Source: Hanleya hanleyi (lineage: Eukaryota; Mollusca; Polyplacophora; Lepidopleurida; Hanleyidae). From it: DNA of 64,000 bases. How positions within the stretch are numbered: position 1 is the first letter of the stretch; every line of letters begins with the position of its first letter. Of this stretch, positions 11,244 through 23,449 are shown in pieces. The notes under the pieces were generated by a model, which saw nothing but the letters and a program-made list of their open reading frames with translations, had not been told where the DNA came from and made no database searches. The position numbers were made by a program, and so were the translations under genes. The stretch spans positions 49,186-113,185 of the forward strand of contig JAVTVY010025061.1 in NCBI GenBank assembly GCA_036873755.1, read 5' to 3'.

Positions 11244-12290
11244 AGCATCTGATCCGTACTTCATTATTCAGCCGTCGTCTAAAAGAATATCTGCGTATAT
11301 ACTCCAAAGAACTATTCCATATTCCATGTAACAGTCCATCCGTGGGATCCCGGGTGTTAAAAGGAATAGGACCCTGCCCGTGTGGTTTCCGGATGTGAAA
11401 AGGAATAGGAACGAAACGACATTCATTCACTTCATATGACAAGATAGCACCAAATTCAAAAAGACAGTCATACGTGTACTATACATAAACATAGGCTAGT
11501 TTCCTGCAAGAGAGAAGCGGTCAACAGTTTTCAATGATGCGGGCAAGACATGCAGATGTTTCATTAATATCAAATCCGTATCGCGGATCAGTATTAGTAA
11601 TCTATATGATATTCGTTGTGAAGGCGTCAGCTAGAGAATGATCTCAGTCACGCTTTGATTGTCACTGTTCATATGAACACCATAATGATCTTGAAGTACA
11701 TGTTACTAAGCAAGATATATATATACGCCACATGGAGGTCCCACTGGAATATTGCTATCCGGAAAGAGATAGTTTACGATGTCAAAATTGTAATCATCTC
11801 TCTTGTCATAAAGTCGACGACAGAGAAGGGCCGCTTCATTTTTTATAGACATATAGGTCTAAATATTATGTGCCGTAAGGGCTGTCTGTAGTTTTCTTTA
11901 AATCCAGTGAACGTGGATACATATCCTTCACTGTGTCATTTATATAGCGATTTTCCACAGCGGGAAGATCGTCTATGTAGCGTTTGGTGAATGAGGAGGA
12001 ACAGCTTTGAATTGAAGCGTACAGTCATATTCATAAGAGAAAAGATATAGGTTAGTCAACAGGTGTGCACAAACAATTAGTACCCATTGGAATACCTCTA
12101 TACTGTTGATATATTTTGTTGCCAAAATTAACATATATTTTTAAATGAGAAATTCAAGCAACAGTATAAACAAGGAAACATCCCGTGAATGATATCCCTT
12201 GCATGTAGTAGAGCTAAAGAATGCTTTGTAGCTTCTGACATTAATATATCGGCTATCAGTTTTTTTGAACGCAGATACACGGAGCGTTAG
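11244..12290 (-). mobile_element. Degenerate Penelope-like element, copy 2
   Basis: On the minus strand the order is: STT...YHS-DVSLFI block (~12240-12160), a GIPMGTN-like block (~12100), a RYIDDLP-AVEN block (~11990-11950), an FDIVNYLFPDSNIPVGP block (~11800-11730), then the tail repeat ending near 11244. Frames are broken throughout. Its tail is interrupted by a SINE fragment at about 11325-11432. It meets copy 1 tail to tail. Confidence 0.65.
11325..11432 (-). mobile_element. SINE 3'-part fragment inside PLE tail
   Basis: Contains TTCCTATTCCTTTTCACA on the minus strand, the complement of the GTGAAAAGGAATAGGAAC block at 19160-19178, and a second AAAAGGAATAGGACC step. It splits a PLE tail that continues uninterrupted in the copy at 25740-25830, so it is a secondary insertion. 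Confidence 0.5.
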
Positions 12291-13136
12291 TTCTCACTTT
12301 TTGTCGTTCCGGAGAAGTTTGGTGGTCCGATCCCTCATACCTGGTAGGTTTAATAGTTGTTTCTGTCATGTCAGGATAAGCAAAGGGGTGGGCCAGTCTG
12401 GCGTTAATCGACTATGACGTAGCCTACGGAAAAATTGGATTGACTTGCGATAATGTGAACACAAACTTAGCGATTTATATATTAGTCAAAAAGGTAACCC
12501 AAATGAGCCAGGATCACTTTTATGAGAAGAAAAGCTACATCAGCCAGATAAAGAGATTGTGCCAAACAATCTTAGCTGGAAATATTACCCGTAAAACTCA
12601 TCCCACCATCGACCCAAAGAGAAACAAATCCTTCATCTTTAAGGAATAGCAAAATCGACCTTCATGTATCATGCCACTTTTCGTGCCGTGAAAGACCGTC
12701 AACAACGGTGAGGGTTTGCGTCATGACATGTTTGAACGGTGAAGACCAATTTATCTATTAAGGTAACATTTTGTTCATTTTGTCAGTTTGTAAAGATTTA
12801 TATTAACGGTTATGTTCCCAGAATTTTTGTTGGTGCTTGTGTGTGTGTTCATTCCGGATATATTGATTGCACCTCCATCCAATACATGTATTCGCCCTCT
12901 CAACTTAATTCTGAAAAAAATGTTTTAAATCGATAGCTAGTTAATACCATGACCAGTTATAAAATTAGGTCACTTTTGTTTAACATTGTACAGCAAATTA
13001 TTCTAGCCATAATATTGTCGCTTAAAACCCTGTAGTTTCGTATCCTGTCTCATACTATATTTCAAAATAGCAAGCGTCAGATCTGACATTCACTATTCCG
13101 TCCTCCATAAACACATTTCTACGTCAGTAATCCAAA
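12291..13136. other. Mostly unassigned; piggyBac-like MITE fragment at its left end
   Basis: 12295-12360 resembles the right end of the TTAA family seen at 39350-39441 (GTCGTTCCGGAGA, then CCTGGTAGG before TTTAA). 12380-12420 resembles 19030-19070. The rest shows no domain or repeat. Confidence 0.35.
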
Positions 13137-13460
13137 TTACAACACATATAAGGGAAGTGGGAAGACGTGCCGACATACTGACAGAGCCACTTCACAGTAT
13201 AGTCTTACGATTAACCTATTCTAAAGCACATACAAAGAATCTAACGATTCGTGATATGTATTGTATCTCAGGTACACTCTTATTGTACCTGTTCATGTGG
13301 CAACTTGGATGATATGACCACACGGCCCCTAGCACCGGCATACGCGGTATTAGATACAAATCTAGAGAGCTATGATGGAAATGTTCTGACAACTCGTATA
13401 TTGGTCATTGATGAGCTGTTTCGCTGTGACAACTCGTACACTGGGGATTGGTGAGCTGTG
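13137..13460 (+). repeat. Dispersed repeat R, copy 1
   Basis: Matches 54355-54681 over its whole length with only scattered substitutions and short indels. Inside it a CACGGCCCCTAGCACCGGCA block is antisense to the start of the PLE tail repeat. A 67-codon frame (13251-13454) shows no known domain. Confidence 0.7.
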
Positions 13461-13484
13461 TCGTCGTCAGAGCAACTAATTCGT

Positions 13485-13995
13485 GTGACCTAAAGACGTA
13501 ATTCGTATGACAGCACCAATCCCAAATGTGTACGCAAAAAAAATACTAAAACCACAAGATGGTTTTGTACAAGAGAGAAGCAGTCAACAGTGTCCGATGA
13601 TGTCAGAATCACCTGAAGATGTTCTTCATATAAAGTCCTAGATACGGATTATTATTCCTTATCCAGATGTATTTCCAATTTGTGAAGTCATTATATGTTC
13701 TCAATCGTATCTTTAGAAATTTACATTTGTGTGACAATTTGTTTAATACAACTACGGAATAGAGTTCAAATTTCGAAAGTTGCCCATGGTTTCTGAGTCG
13801 TCTCATTTACTCTGTCATTCGCTATGACAATCGCAGTCAACTACGATTCACCCCTTTATTACTGTGTGACACCTACTACACTTCAAGACTGAAGCAGAGA
13901 ATAGTTTGTTTGTGAGAAAGAAAGAAGGTTGTACATTTTGGATATCATCCCATGAGGCTCACAGTGGAAGAGTGGTTTCAAAATGCCTACGAATT
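13485..13995 (-). repeat. PLE-tail repeat plus X flank, minus orientation
   Basis: Contains AAGCAGTCAACAGTG and the complement of GATACGGAT...TTGGAACATC, in minus orientation relative to 25600-25700. The part from 13890 matches 19730-19830 (ATTTTGGATATCATCCCATG block). The paralogue continues directly into sequence found here only after 16230, so the satellite at 14040-16110 interrupts this copy. Confidence 0.55.
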
Positions 13996-14039
13996 TGCTG
14001 TAAAGGTGATAAAAAATCTTTCTGTCCCCCAACGCAAAG

Positions 14040-16110
14040 TGATTGGGGACTTTAAATTGGTTCTTGCTTCTTTGTGTCCGTGTATGTCCGTGGATGTCTG
14101 TTTGAATTTTCCGCAAGCGATAACTTCCAAACTCTTTGTTGGATTCTTCCGAAATTCGGCATACGCTTTCAAAGGGACAAGACGCCAGTTGGTATTGCAT
14201 TTCAGCAACATCTGCCTGAAGGTGGCGCCACTGGGTCAAAATGGGTCTTGCTTCTTTGTGTCCGTGGACGTCCGTTTAAAGTTTTCCGCAAGCGATAACG
14301 TCCTAACGCTTTGTCGGATTCTCCCGAAATTCGGCATACGCATTCCTTGCGACAAGACACCGGCTGCTATTGTATCTCAGCAATATCTGCCTGAAGGTGT
14401 CGCCACTGGGTTTCGCTACTTCATATACGTTCCTGTCTGAGGATGTCGGCTCAAATTCTTTGCAAGCGATAACTTCCAAACGCTTTTTTTGGATTCTCCC
14501 GAAATTCGGCATACGCATTCCTTGCGAAAAGACGCCGGTGGCCACTGCCTTTCAACAACATCTGCCTGAAGGTGGAGCCACTGAGGTTCGCTCCTTCGTG
14601 TCCGTTCCAGTTCATGGATGTCAGGATAACTTCCAAATGCTTTGTCGGATTCCTCTGAAATTTGGCATATACATTCCTTGTGACCAGACGTGGGTTGGTA
14701 TTGCGTTTCAGCAAGATCCACCTAAAGGTGGCACCACTGGGTCTTGTTCCAATCTTCTGTGCATGCCCGTGGATGTTCGTGGTTGTCCATTCAAATTCTT
14801 CACAAGCTTTAACTACCAAATGATTTGTCGAATTCTTCGATAATTGGCATATACATTCCTTTTCACAAGATGTTGATTGGTATTGCGTTTCAGAAAGATC
14901 TGCCTGTAGGTAGAACCACTAGTGTTCTTTCCGCTCTTTTGTGCTGCAAGCGATAACTTTGAAACGCTTTGAAATGTCGCTTGGAATTGAGTTTCGCCGA
15001 GTTGCATACATGTGGCGCCACCTGGTGGCAACATCTAAATTTGGTTTCCGGGCAATAACTTGAGAACTGCTCATCGAATTCTTCCCAAATTAGGCATGCA
15101 TACATGGTACCTTTCCATGATATGTTGCTTGGGATTGCGTTTCATCCACTTCTGCTTACAGGTGACGCCACCTGGTGATAAAAGCTGAGAATTGTTTTCG
15201 GCCAATAACTTGAGAACTGCATGCTCATCGGATTCTTCTCAAATTTAGCATTCATGTACCATGCCAGGAGATGTTGCATGGGATTGCCTTTCACTCACTA
15301 GCACTTACAGGCGGTGCCACCTGGCAAAATACCAAATTTGTTTCCGGGTAATAACAGGACATAAGATGTCGCTTGAGATTGCGTTTCGCCCACTTGCGCC
15401 TACATGTGGCGCCACCTGGTGTTAAAATCAAAATTTGTTTTCGGCAATTAACTTGAGAACTGCTCATCAAAATCTCCTCAAATTTAGCATGCATGTACCA
15501 TGCCAGGAGATGTTGCGTTTGATTGCCTTCCGCTCACTTGTACTTACAGGTGGCGCCATTATACCATGGCATAAGGTGTCGCTTGGGATTGCGTTCTGCC
15601 CACTTGCGCTTACAGGTGGCACCACCTCGTGTCAAAATCTAAATTTGATTTCGCTCATCGGATTCTTCTCCAATTTAGTATGCAGATACCATGCCATGAA
15701 ATGTCCCTTGGGATTGTATTTCGCCTGCTTCTGCCTACAAGTGGCGACACCTGGTGGAAAAATCCGAAATTTGTTTCCGGGCAATAACTGCTCATCGGAT
15801 TCTTCTCAAATTTGGTATTCATATGCCATAAGATGTCGCTTGGGATTGATGGCGACACCTGGTGGCGAAATCTAAATTTGGTTTCCGAGCAATAACTTGA
15901 AGACACCTCTTAAGATTCTTCCCGAAGTTCGTATATGCTGATACCATGCCATGAGATGGTGCTTGGGATTGCGTTTCACCCACTTGCACCTACAGGTGGC
16001 AAATGTAAAATTTGGTTTCCGGGCAATAGATTGAGGACGCCTTCAGATTCTCGTCAAATTTGGTTTGCAGATAATATGCCTTGAGAAAGACCATTCCGTA
16101 TCCAACGCAT
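14040..16110. repeat. Diverged satellite array, monomers ~175 then ~145 bp
   Basis: Anchor GCGATAACTTCCAAA or its variant GGGCAATAACTTGAGAACTG recurs at about 14119, 14293, 14468, 14626, 14807, 14951, 15052, 15203, 15447, 15781, 15885 and 16023. Other conserved parts are a GGATTCTTC-CGAAATTCGGCAT block, a GACA-GACGCC/GGATTGCGTTTC block and CAGGTGGCGCCACCTGGTG. The first five monomers are ~160-180 bp; later ones are shorter and lose internal pieces. Overlapping frames on both strands (for example 14451-14819) follow from the repeat and have no domain. Confidence 0.8.
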
Positions 16111-16229
16111 ATGAAGAAGCAGTTGCCTCCCTCATGTATATCCCCTGAGACCAACAATGTTAAAAACTATTGCTGCCATTTCGGCGGGGGACCTAGCATC
16201 CTCTGGCTGCTTGTCAATACAATTCTAGA

Positions 16230-17960
16230 GAAAAACTCGAGCTAACCAACCTCTCTTTATAATTTATATAGTAAAACCATTTCGAGAGTCATATTTTTTC
16301 TCATAATTTAGTCGCTAGTAAATTATATCTTAGAAAAATAAAGGGATGCTAGAAGCAAACAATGTTTTGGAAAACTCCAGGTGGCTTTTTATATTAAAGT
16401 AAATGTCAAGTGACACATTATGTCCTCGCTCGATTGTAATACCGACTCTCCACTCGAACTCATATCGAAAGGAAATGTCAAGGGTTGCTATTGGTAGGAC
16501 ATTTGAGTCTCGAGGATGATAAAAAAAAAAAGTGTTTTCTGGAATCTTGTTACGGATATTCGTGGGCATGAATTGAGCCAAACAAAGCATGAATATTGGA
16601 CGGAACAGGGGAATTAGCGTCTAGACAGAGATGAGCCTCCAGATTTCATTAGATGAACTTTTGCGAGTTGATGTCAGTAAATGGATCATATTTCAGGCTG
16701 CTTTGAACGGGTAGTGTTTCAAAGGTGTCTCATCAGAACTCGCGAACACTATTCTAAATATGTGACCAATGGTTCCGAATTTCATTTCCCGGGGTTAAAA
16801 CTCTGCTTCAGTTTTTACACTCGCAGAAGGAGTGGCCCGTTCGGTCCCAGATTCATCCAAATGTAACAATTTGTTATCAGCGTGTTTTTAATTTCTTTTG
16901 CAAAATCCGTTGGCGACATATCGATAGCTTCAAAAATGTCCGTTATTGTGAGGTGGAAAACACTTGCAAAAATAAGATGGATCAAATATATACACCTTTC
17001 ATTATTGTATGGACAATAGATTTTGACTGTCTTGTCGATGAGACACATGTCATATAATTCCGGTACGTAGTTGATTCTTTATTCTAAGCAGGTATTTGTT
17101 CAACGATATATCCCTGGAGAGAATCTGAAGAAATGGATGTATATTATTAACGTATAGTGGAAGGCTGAAATTGAAAATGAGGTTTAACACATACAAATTT
17201 TCGACAGAGTCATCCCAATATTACCAGATATACATGTATTCGCAAGATGCGAGGATTAACCTATATGTAGCTGAATCCTACCTCATTGCTGAATCCTACC
17301 TCATTGCTGAAAACTTTAATTTGTGTGACCAGTGATCCATTCGAAACATATATTGATATTTTAATAATACAACAAATCTGCGAAATTCCAAGTAAGAGCT
17401 TGCATAGCACATAATAAGATAACTTAAAATAACATCTCCCTTAGGATACCAGAGAAAGCACTGCCAATGTAGTAGCAAAACAGATGCATTGTGTCAGTCG
17501 TCATTCTGGTATCTGGTCACTTACACCTATCTGCATACACATATGAATATAACTACAGTTGAAATGATACATCCTAAGTACACAATTCTGTAATATAAGA
17601 ATAGGTCTGAGTTTTTGGCTTTCGTATGTAGGACTGTGGAAGCGAAAGGCGGATAGGTTGGAAGTATGGGTAATCGTTAAGCAGAGCCCAAGGTTAGGAG
17701 CCGTATGCACAATGCAATAGCTTCATGGCGTTGATATGAATAGGCACATGGAAGGGTCAATGAGAAACATTATAATCTGCAAATCGACTTAAAAATTCAT
17801 TTGGCTGGATATCAATGCCACGGATTTGCCCATAGGGACATCAGGTTTTCCACGGCATCAATGAAAATTGTTTTTCTGTAAGACCCTAGTTTGCTTATTT
17901 ATATGTTTATTTCGTGTCTGTTTGGTACTAATATGGTCATGCTGATAAGATATATCGATC
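16230..17960 (+). repeat. Dispersed repeat X, copy 3
   Basis: 16330-16900 aligns with 19990-20540 (GGGATGCTAGAAGCAAACAA, GAAATGTCAAGGGTTGC, TTTGAACGGGTAGTGTTTCA blocks). 16910-17900 aligns with 8990-9880. It joins parts that are separate in copies 1, 2 and 4, so X is at least 1.7 kb. No coding potential recognised. Confidence 0.6.
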
Positions 17961-19129
17961 ATGAACCCATACATTGTTCATGAACGACGAATGGTTACTG
18001 AATGTTGAATCCGTTATTTTCGTCAACCGACAACAGCTCTGTAGAAGCGTTAAACGTGAAAATTACTCTAAATATGAAAGCATGAAAAATGTTATTTTTT
18101 TTGTCACAAATGAGGAAATTTACGACAAATATGAAAACAATTTACGACAAATGTAAAAACGACGTTCCCAAAAATGTTAAAATTTTTGATCTCAAATATA
18201 TATATTTTTAAGGTATATGAGAAAAAGGAAACCTACAAATTCATCTGTTACAATCTGGAAAGATATCGCTTCTGTTTGATTATGTGTTGAATAGATTGAG
18301 TTTCAGTGCAATGTTTATTAATATGTCTTACAGGAATATCAATATCTGATCTTGTTTCCGTACACAGCTTTCAACATCCACACAGATCGCCTCTATATTG
18401 ACCCGTCGATTCCCTGTGCCATAAGGAACCTGTGCCGTGACCGACGCGAGGAGTGAATTGGAAGAGTTAAAATATGGGGCAAAGATGTGGTGGGTTGACC
18501 TCTGACCCTTGGATAGGGTGCTTTTGACAACTTGGAGTGTATCCAGAGAGGGAATCACGTAATGGTGACACATCTAGGACGTTATCAGTAGTTGAAAAAA
18601 TCGCATGCCGAAATGGTTTGGGCGCATAAATTTGTACCGAAAGATTGTAAGTGCAAAACGACGTGGCGTAAGTGTGGGGTTTACGTTGTGTGATCTTGGA
18701 TGTAAACATGGGGGTGGGACATGGAGATTGGTGTATATCAGGCATGAAAGCAAACCAAGATGAGTCAAGCGAGACGTATCATAGCTCTGTATATCCAGAT
18801 GAAGACAGGTCATGTGACTGCGATGTCATCAGTTGTAGAAATAAACGTAGTGGAGGTGGAATGAGTGCGTAAGTGAGGTTGGGTTGTGACATTGGGGTGT
18901 TAGGTGGTATATGTGGACCATACTGCATCTAATGTGGGGTTCTGTGAAACGCTGCCTTTGTGTGATTTTGACGTCCATATGCGTATGCGCAAGCAGGGGT
19001 ATACGGTCGATGGGGTGCGCACTAGAGACAAGATAGGCCAGTCTTAAGTTAATCGACTAGGACGTACGGAGAAAAGTTTTTGCTCTCGATCCTTCAGATA
19101 TTAGTTATTATATCAACCGCTATGAGAAA
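17961..19129. other. No recognisable gene
   Basis: 18050-18230 is very AT-rich. 18340-18960 has higher GC and some open frames without known domains. 18990-19075 resembles 12370-12420. Nothing else seen. Confidence 0.35.
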
Positions 19130-19236
19130 TAAGACCCCACACTTGTTGTTTCCGGGTGTGAAAAGGAATAGGAACCAAACGTCGTGAAATGACTGAAATA
19201 GTGTTGAAAACGACGTTAAATCATACTCACTCACTC
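19130..19236 (+). mobile_element. SINE 3'-end fragment
   Basis: Ends with GAAATGACTGAAATAGTG, then AACGACGTTAAATCATA and CTCACTCACTC, the tail of the 5S-type SINE at 41090-41150. The promoter head is absent, so it is 5'-truncated. Confidence 0.6.
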
Positions 19237-19439
19237 GTTCGCATGTAGGCACAATTAGAATACAGATAATGTGCGCACACTAATTAATTCGGGCGTCCTG
19301 TTTCTGTGACGGATGGCAAATTATCATAATCATAATAGTCTCATGGCTTCTTATCCAGTCTCTTACTATATTTTTAAAATAGTAAAACCGTTACCGCGTC
19401 AATAATCGAAAACCCATTTTGTTAGCACCAAATCCAAAT

Positions 19440-20727
19440 GTGTATGAAATAAACATAATAGAAATATAAGATGGTTTCTTACAGAGAGAAGCGGTCAACA
19501 GTTTTCAATGATGTCGGTTACATTTCTATGGTAGTTTTTGGTATACAAGGCATCAATTGTTTGTGTATCTCATGTCATTCATGTGATTGTACTGTACAAT
19601 CGAGGAAATGAAGTTCAAAGTCCGAAATCGTCTCATTTTCTCTGTCATTGGGTATGATGATAACAATCCACTACGATTCTCATCCTCTATTACATTATGA
19701 CACCTAGTAGGCTTCAAGATTGTATTAAGGAATAATTTTTTTAAGAGAAAGAAAATAGGGTGTATATTTTGGATGTCATTCCATGAGGACAGTGGTTCCA
19801 AAATGTCCACGAATTTACTATAATTTTGATCGAAATTCTTTCGCACAATTCTTCAGAAAATTACTATCTAACCAACGTTTCCGTTCAATATAGATACTAA
19901 TGCCATTTAGATAGTAATATTTATATCCAATTACTTTTATAATTTAGTTTCTTTTGAAGTCGCCAGGAAATTATTGCTAGGAAAAGAGTGAAGGGATGCT
20001 AAGAGCAAACAATGTATAGAAAACCCTCAGGTGACTTATTAAATTAAAGTGAATGTCAAGTAACACACTATATCATCGCTCGATCGTAATACCCATTTTT
20101 CACTCAAACTCATACCGATAGGAAATGTCAAGGGTTGCCATTGATAGAACATGAAAGAAGAAGTGTTTTCTGGAATCGTCTACGGATACCCGTAGCCATG
20201 AACTGAGTAAACCAAAGGAAAGAAATTAGACGGTCCATGGGGACAAAGAATTACCCTTAAATTCGTGTATAAGCCTATACTGTTTTATAAGATGAACTTT
20301 TGAGAGTTGACGAGAGTAACTGGGTCATATTTTAGGCGGCTTTGAAAGGGTAAGGTTTCAAAGGTGTCTAATCAAGTTGTCTTATCGAAACTTAAAGACA
20401 CTGTTCTGAAGGCTTTCAAAGTCATCCTCTCCGGGGTTTAATACAATGCTTCACCTTTTACGCCCTTTCACAGAATGAGTGACCCTCTTAGTTCGAACTT
20501 CATCCAAACGTAACAATTTCCCCTTGACCATGTGCATTCTGTTCCAAAACCCGTTGGCGACATCATCATGTGACCATGTGGAGTGTTACCATGGAGCGGT
20601 ACCATAGCACCGAGTAACGATGCAATCTAGTCTCCATGGGTCCGTTGCACAAAGAATGCGCATATTATGATAGTCGTCTGATTCATACTTACTTTGGGCT
20701 TACCTTACCTCCAGTTCTTTACGCCCA
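19440..20727. repeat. PLE-tail fragment followed by repeat X, copy 4 (left part)
   Basis: 19470-19540 is a minus-orientation PLE-tail block (AGAAGCGGTCAACAGTTTTC). 19730-19830 matches 13890-13995, and 19990-20665 matches 16330-16900 and 1-300. Here the 13995/16230 junction is nearly continuous, without the satellite, so this is a paralogous empty site for it. Confidence 0.6.
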
Positions 20728-21294
20728 GGGGTCGATTTCATGAAACGTCACTTGACTTGAGTTTTCCAAGGGCGATTTTCGCACTTGACTAAGTGCACTT
20801 AAAAAAAATCTCAAGTTGTGTTTCACCAAACATTTTTGGCCGCACTTGGTCAAGTGATGTTTGAAGTGACCTTTTTGGAACTCTTTTTTTGCGCGGTTTG
20901 GTAATAAATAGTACCCCCGCAGATTCAAGTGTGTACTCAAAATACTTTATGCGTAGAAGCCGATCGGTAGAATTTTAGTGTCAAATAAATATGTCTGTAG
21001 CATTTTTGGATCTATGAGATGAAGAACAATGCCCGTGCGTGCATAATGATGCATGGGCTAATGAAAAAAACTTATTTTTCGACATCATCTCCCTTCGTAT
21101 TGGTCATTTCACTGTACGTTTTATTTCAAGTGCGGTTTTCAAGGGAGGCCCGACCACACTTGAACTCAAGTGCGATTTCGGGTTCAAGTGAACTTTCATG
21201 AAAAGCAAAAACTCAAGTCAAGGGAGGTTTTCAAGTGAACTTGAACTTTCAAGTGCGAAAATTGCCTCAAGTGAGGTTTCATGAAATCGGCCCC
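20728..21294. mobile_element. 567-bp TIR element/MITE in repeat X
   Basis: Termini are GGGGTCGATTTCATGAAAC and GTTTCATGAAATCGGCCCC. The motif CAAGTG/CACTTG recurs about 20 times in the outer ~200 bp on both sides, giving extended but imperfect pairing. Copy 1 of X lacks this insert between positions corresponding to ~300 and ~370. A TSD could not be assigned. Interior frames show no transposase. Confidence 0.7.
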
Positions 21295-21956
21295 AGTATA
21301 CGTAGTTATGTGGCAGGGGCATAGTTTACTCATGGTTTTATGTCCTGTCTAACATAATGAATGTCCGGTAGGAAAACTGTCTGGCTCCAAACTAATAACC
21401 TAGCTAGGGGTATTTTCCTGATTTGCAGCCTAAGTAAAGAGAAACATGAAAAGAGACATTGTTTCCTGAGACATCCTCTCCTTGCACACCGGAGTGTCAC
21501 GTGGTGGGCGTGTTCCTTAGTCATTTCTGAAGAATCGCTGGGAAGTTTCTTTTATGTTTTTGCGATGTTGTATAGTGTGATTAAGTTTGAGGAGTAGCTG
21601 TGATGTTGGAGTTACGGTGATGTCATTTTGATGTTCGGTAGCTTAATTAGCTCTAAGGAGTCGCTGTAATTTTGCTGTGGGTTGATGCTGTATGAGACGC
21701 AGTTTCTTGTTATGTTTCAGTTATGCTTTGGTTGACGTTTTCGCTGACGTGTTTTCTTTTTTTGGTAGGCACATTGCAAGAACACAAAATGTAACTATTT
21801 AAATGTCTGTTATTATGCAGTTAAAACACCTGTAAGAACAGGATCAATGAAACATACACCTCTCATTATTAAAACGCCGACCGGAGACGAATTAGTGACT
21901 GTTTCATCGATCTCAAGCGACGTTAAATCATATTCACTCTCTCACTCTCTCACCAA
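21295..21956 (+). repeat. Dispersed repeat X, copy 4 (right part), with SINE-like tail
   Basis: 21360-21600 matches 400-740; 21790-21910 matches 8990-9140. It ends with GCGACGTTAAATCATATT and CTCACTCT runs at 21918-21955, the same tail as the SINEs. Either X itself carries this tail or a SINE end sits here. Confidence 0.5.
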
Positions 21957-23003
21957 ATAGATCTGATCTGAATTCAATATTCAGCCGTCGACCATAAACG
22001 AATTTTCGCCTCACTAATCGTAAGACCTATTTCGTATGACATTCAACATCAATTCCAAATGCGTATGAAATAAAAATAATATCCAAATTCCCTTTCGTAT
22101 TGTCTATTGCTATCCACTCACGACGTTGTATGGGGTTAAACATCTTCTCTCGCTTCGACACCGTATGCAAACTACAAGTGGGTGACACGCCGTTAAACGA
22201 AAAAAAAGGAAAACAAATTACATAGTATTTGAAACATCACCGCTTTCCTTTACTCACCCGAAGATACTTAGTTTGGGGTTGATTCGGTACACAGGTTTTG
22301 TTTTCCTTACCGTTCTTCTTTCGTCATTGTAGCGGATAACAAGGCTTTTCTTCTGCGTTTGAACGTAACATGAACCCTATAGCCTTTTAGCCAGCAGACT
22401 GTCTGAGTTCTAATTCGGCTAACTAGACAAACTTCTTAGAGACATTTAGTGCGTAGATGGAGACAGATCGTATTAACTACTGATTTATTTTCTTCTCCTT
22501 CGGGGTAAGTAATAAGCTGATCGGCATTGTTGTGAGAAGTCAGTGACCTCTGTGGAGACATCACCTTGTTCATCATTATGAATAATAACATCAAAACATA
22601 GTTATATCACGTTATTGGATTCTACATTCAATGGGTTGTTGTATATTAGCAATGGAAAACGTCGCAGCTCAAAAACTCAAACCGTTTTCTTCAATTTTTC
22701 CAACAACAACGAATCTAGATAGTACCCGTCCATCATGATGTTCATATCATCAAACCATCATTGATAACAAGTATTATTTTATCCACATGAATTTTAACGT
22801 CGTTACATAAAGATATATAACTTGTTTCAGCTACGCTTTCATCATACCCATTCATTTGAGCACCACGTTCGGAAACCTAATTTCTGATTAGATCTTCCTC
22901 CGGCTACCACTTCCTTTCTGTTTCATCGATTAAAAGAACGATTCATCATGAATCATTCGTGAGAAAATCGAGATGAAGATGTCCCCTTTTCAAAGAAATT
23001 AAC
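21957..23003. other. Mostly unassigned; small repeat fragments
   Basis: 21960-22085 is a minus-orientation PLE-tail scrap (CAATATTCAGCCGTCG block). 22340-22570 is weakly similar to 27985-28200. No gene seen. Confidence 0.35.
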
Positions 23004-23449
23004 TGATGTTCATATGTATCTTCATCCCATGCCGACTTGGAGTTGGTTGTCGTTTTATTGTCTTAGGAAAAAGTCATTTGATTATAGATACGGAAATTCT
23101 TTATAGACAGGTCCCAGCCAAGAAAAAGCTAACATTTTTTCCGGTCAAAATTTTCTCAGTGGTTCCGTCATCCTTGTCTTATGCCCTTTCAATTTAACTG
23201 AGGGGCCACCCTGGATTTGGCCTCAAATCCAATATGGCGGCCAAAATCTAAAATGGACGCCAATACCCATAGAAGCTCACAATTTCCTGCTGGAAAATCA
23301 ATTTTCTAACCACAAACTAGGTTTTTCTTCTAGTCCTACGTAGGGTATGAATAATTAGTTAATTTTGGAATGATTTGTAATTGGTCTGAAAATTCAATAT
23401 GGCCGCCAAAATCCAAGATGGCGGCCAATGTGCATTGAATCACACATTG

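Noticed and set aside
13952..15875. Several 70-160-codon frames on both strands
   Set aside because: They lie in the diverged satellite and contain its repeated peptide in shifted registers; no domain.
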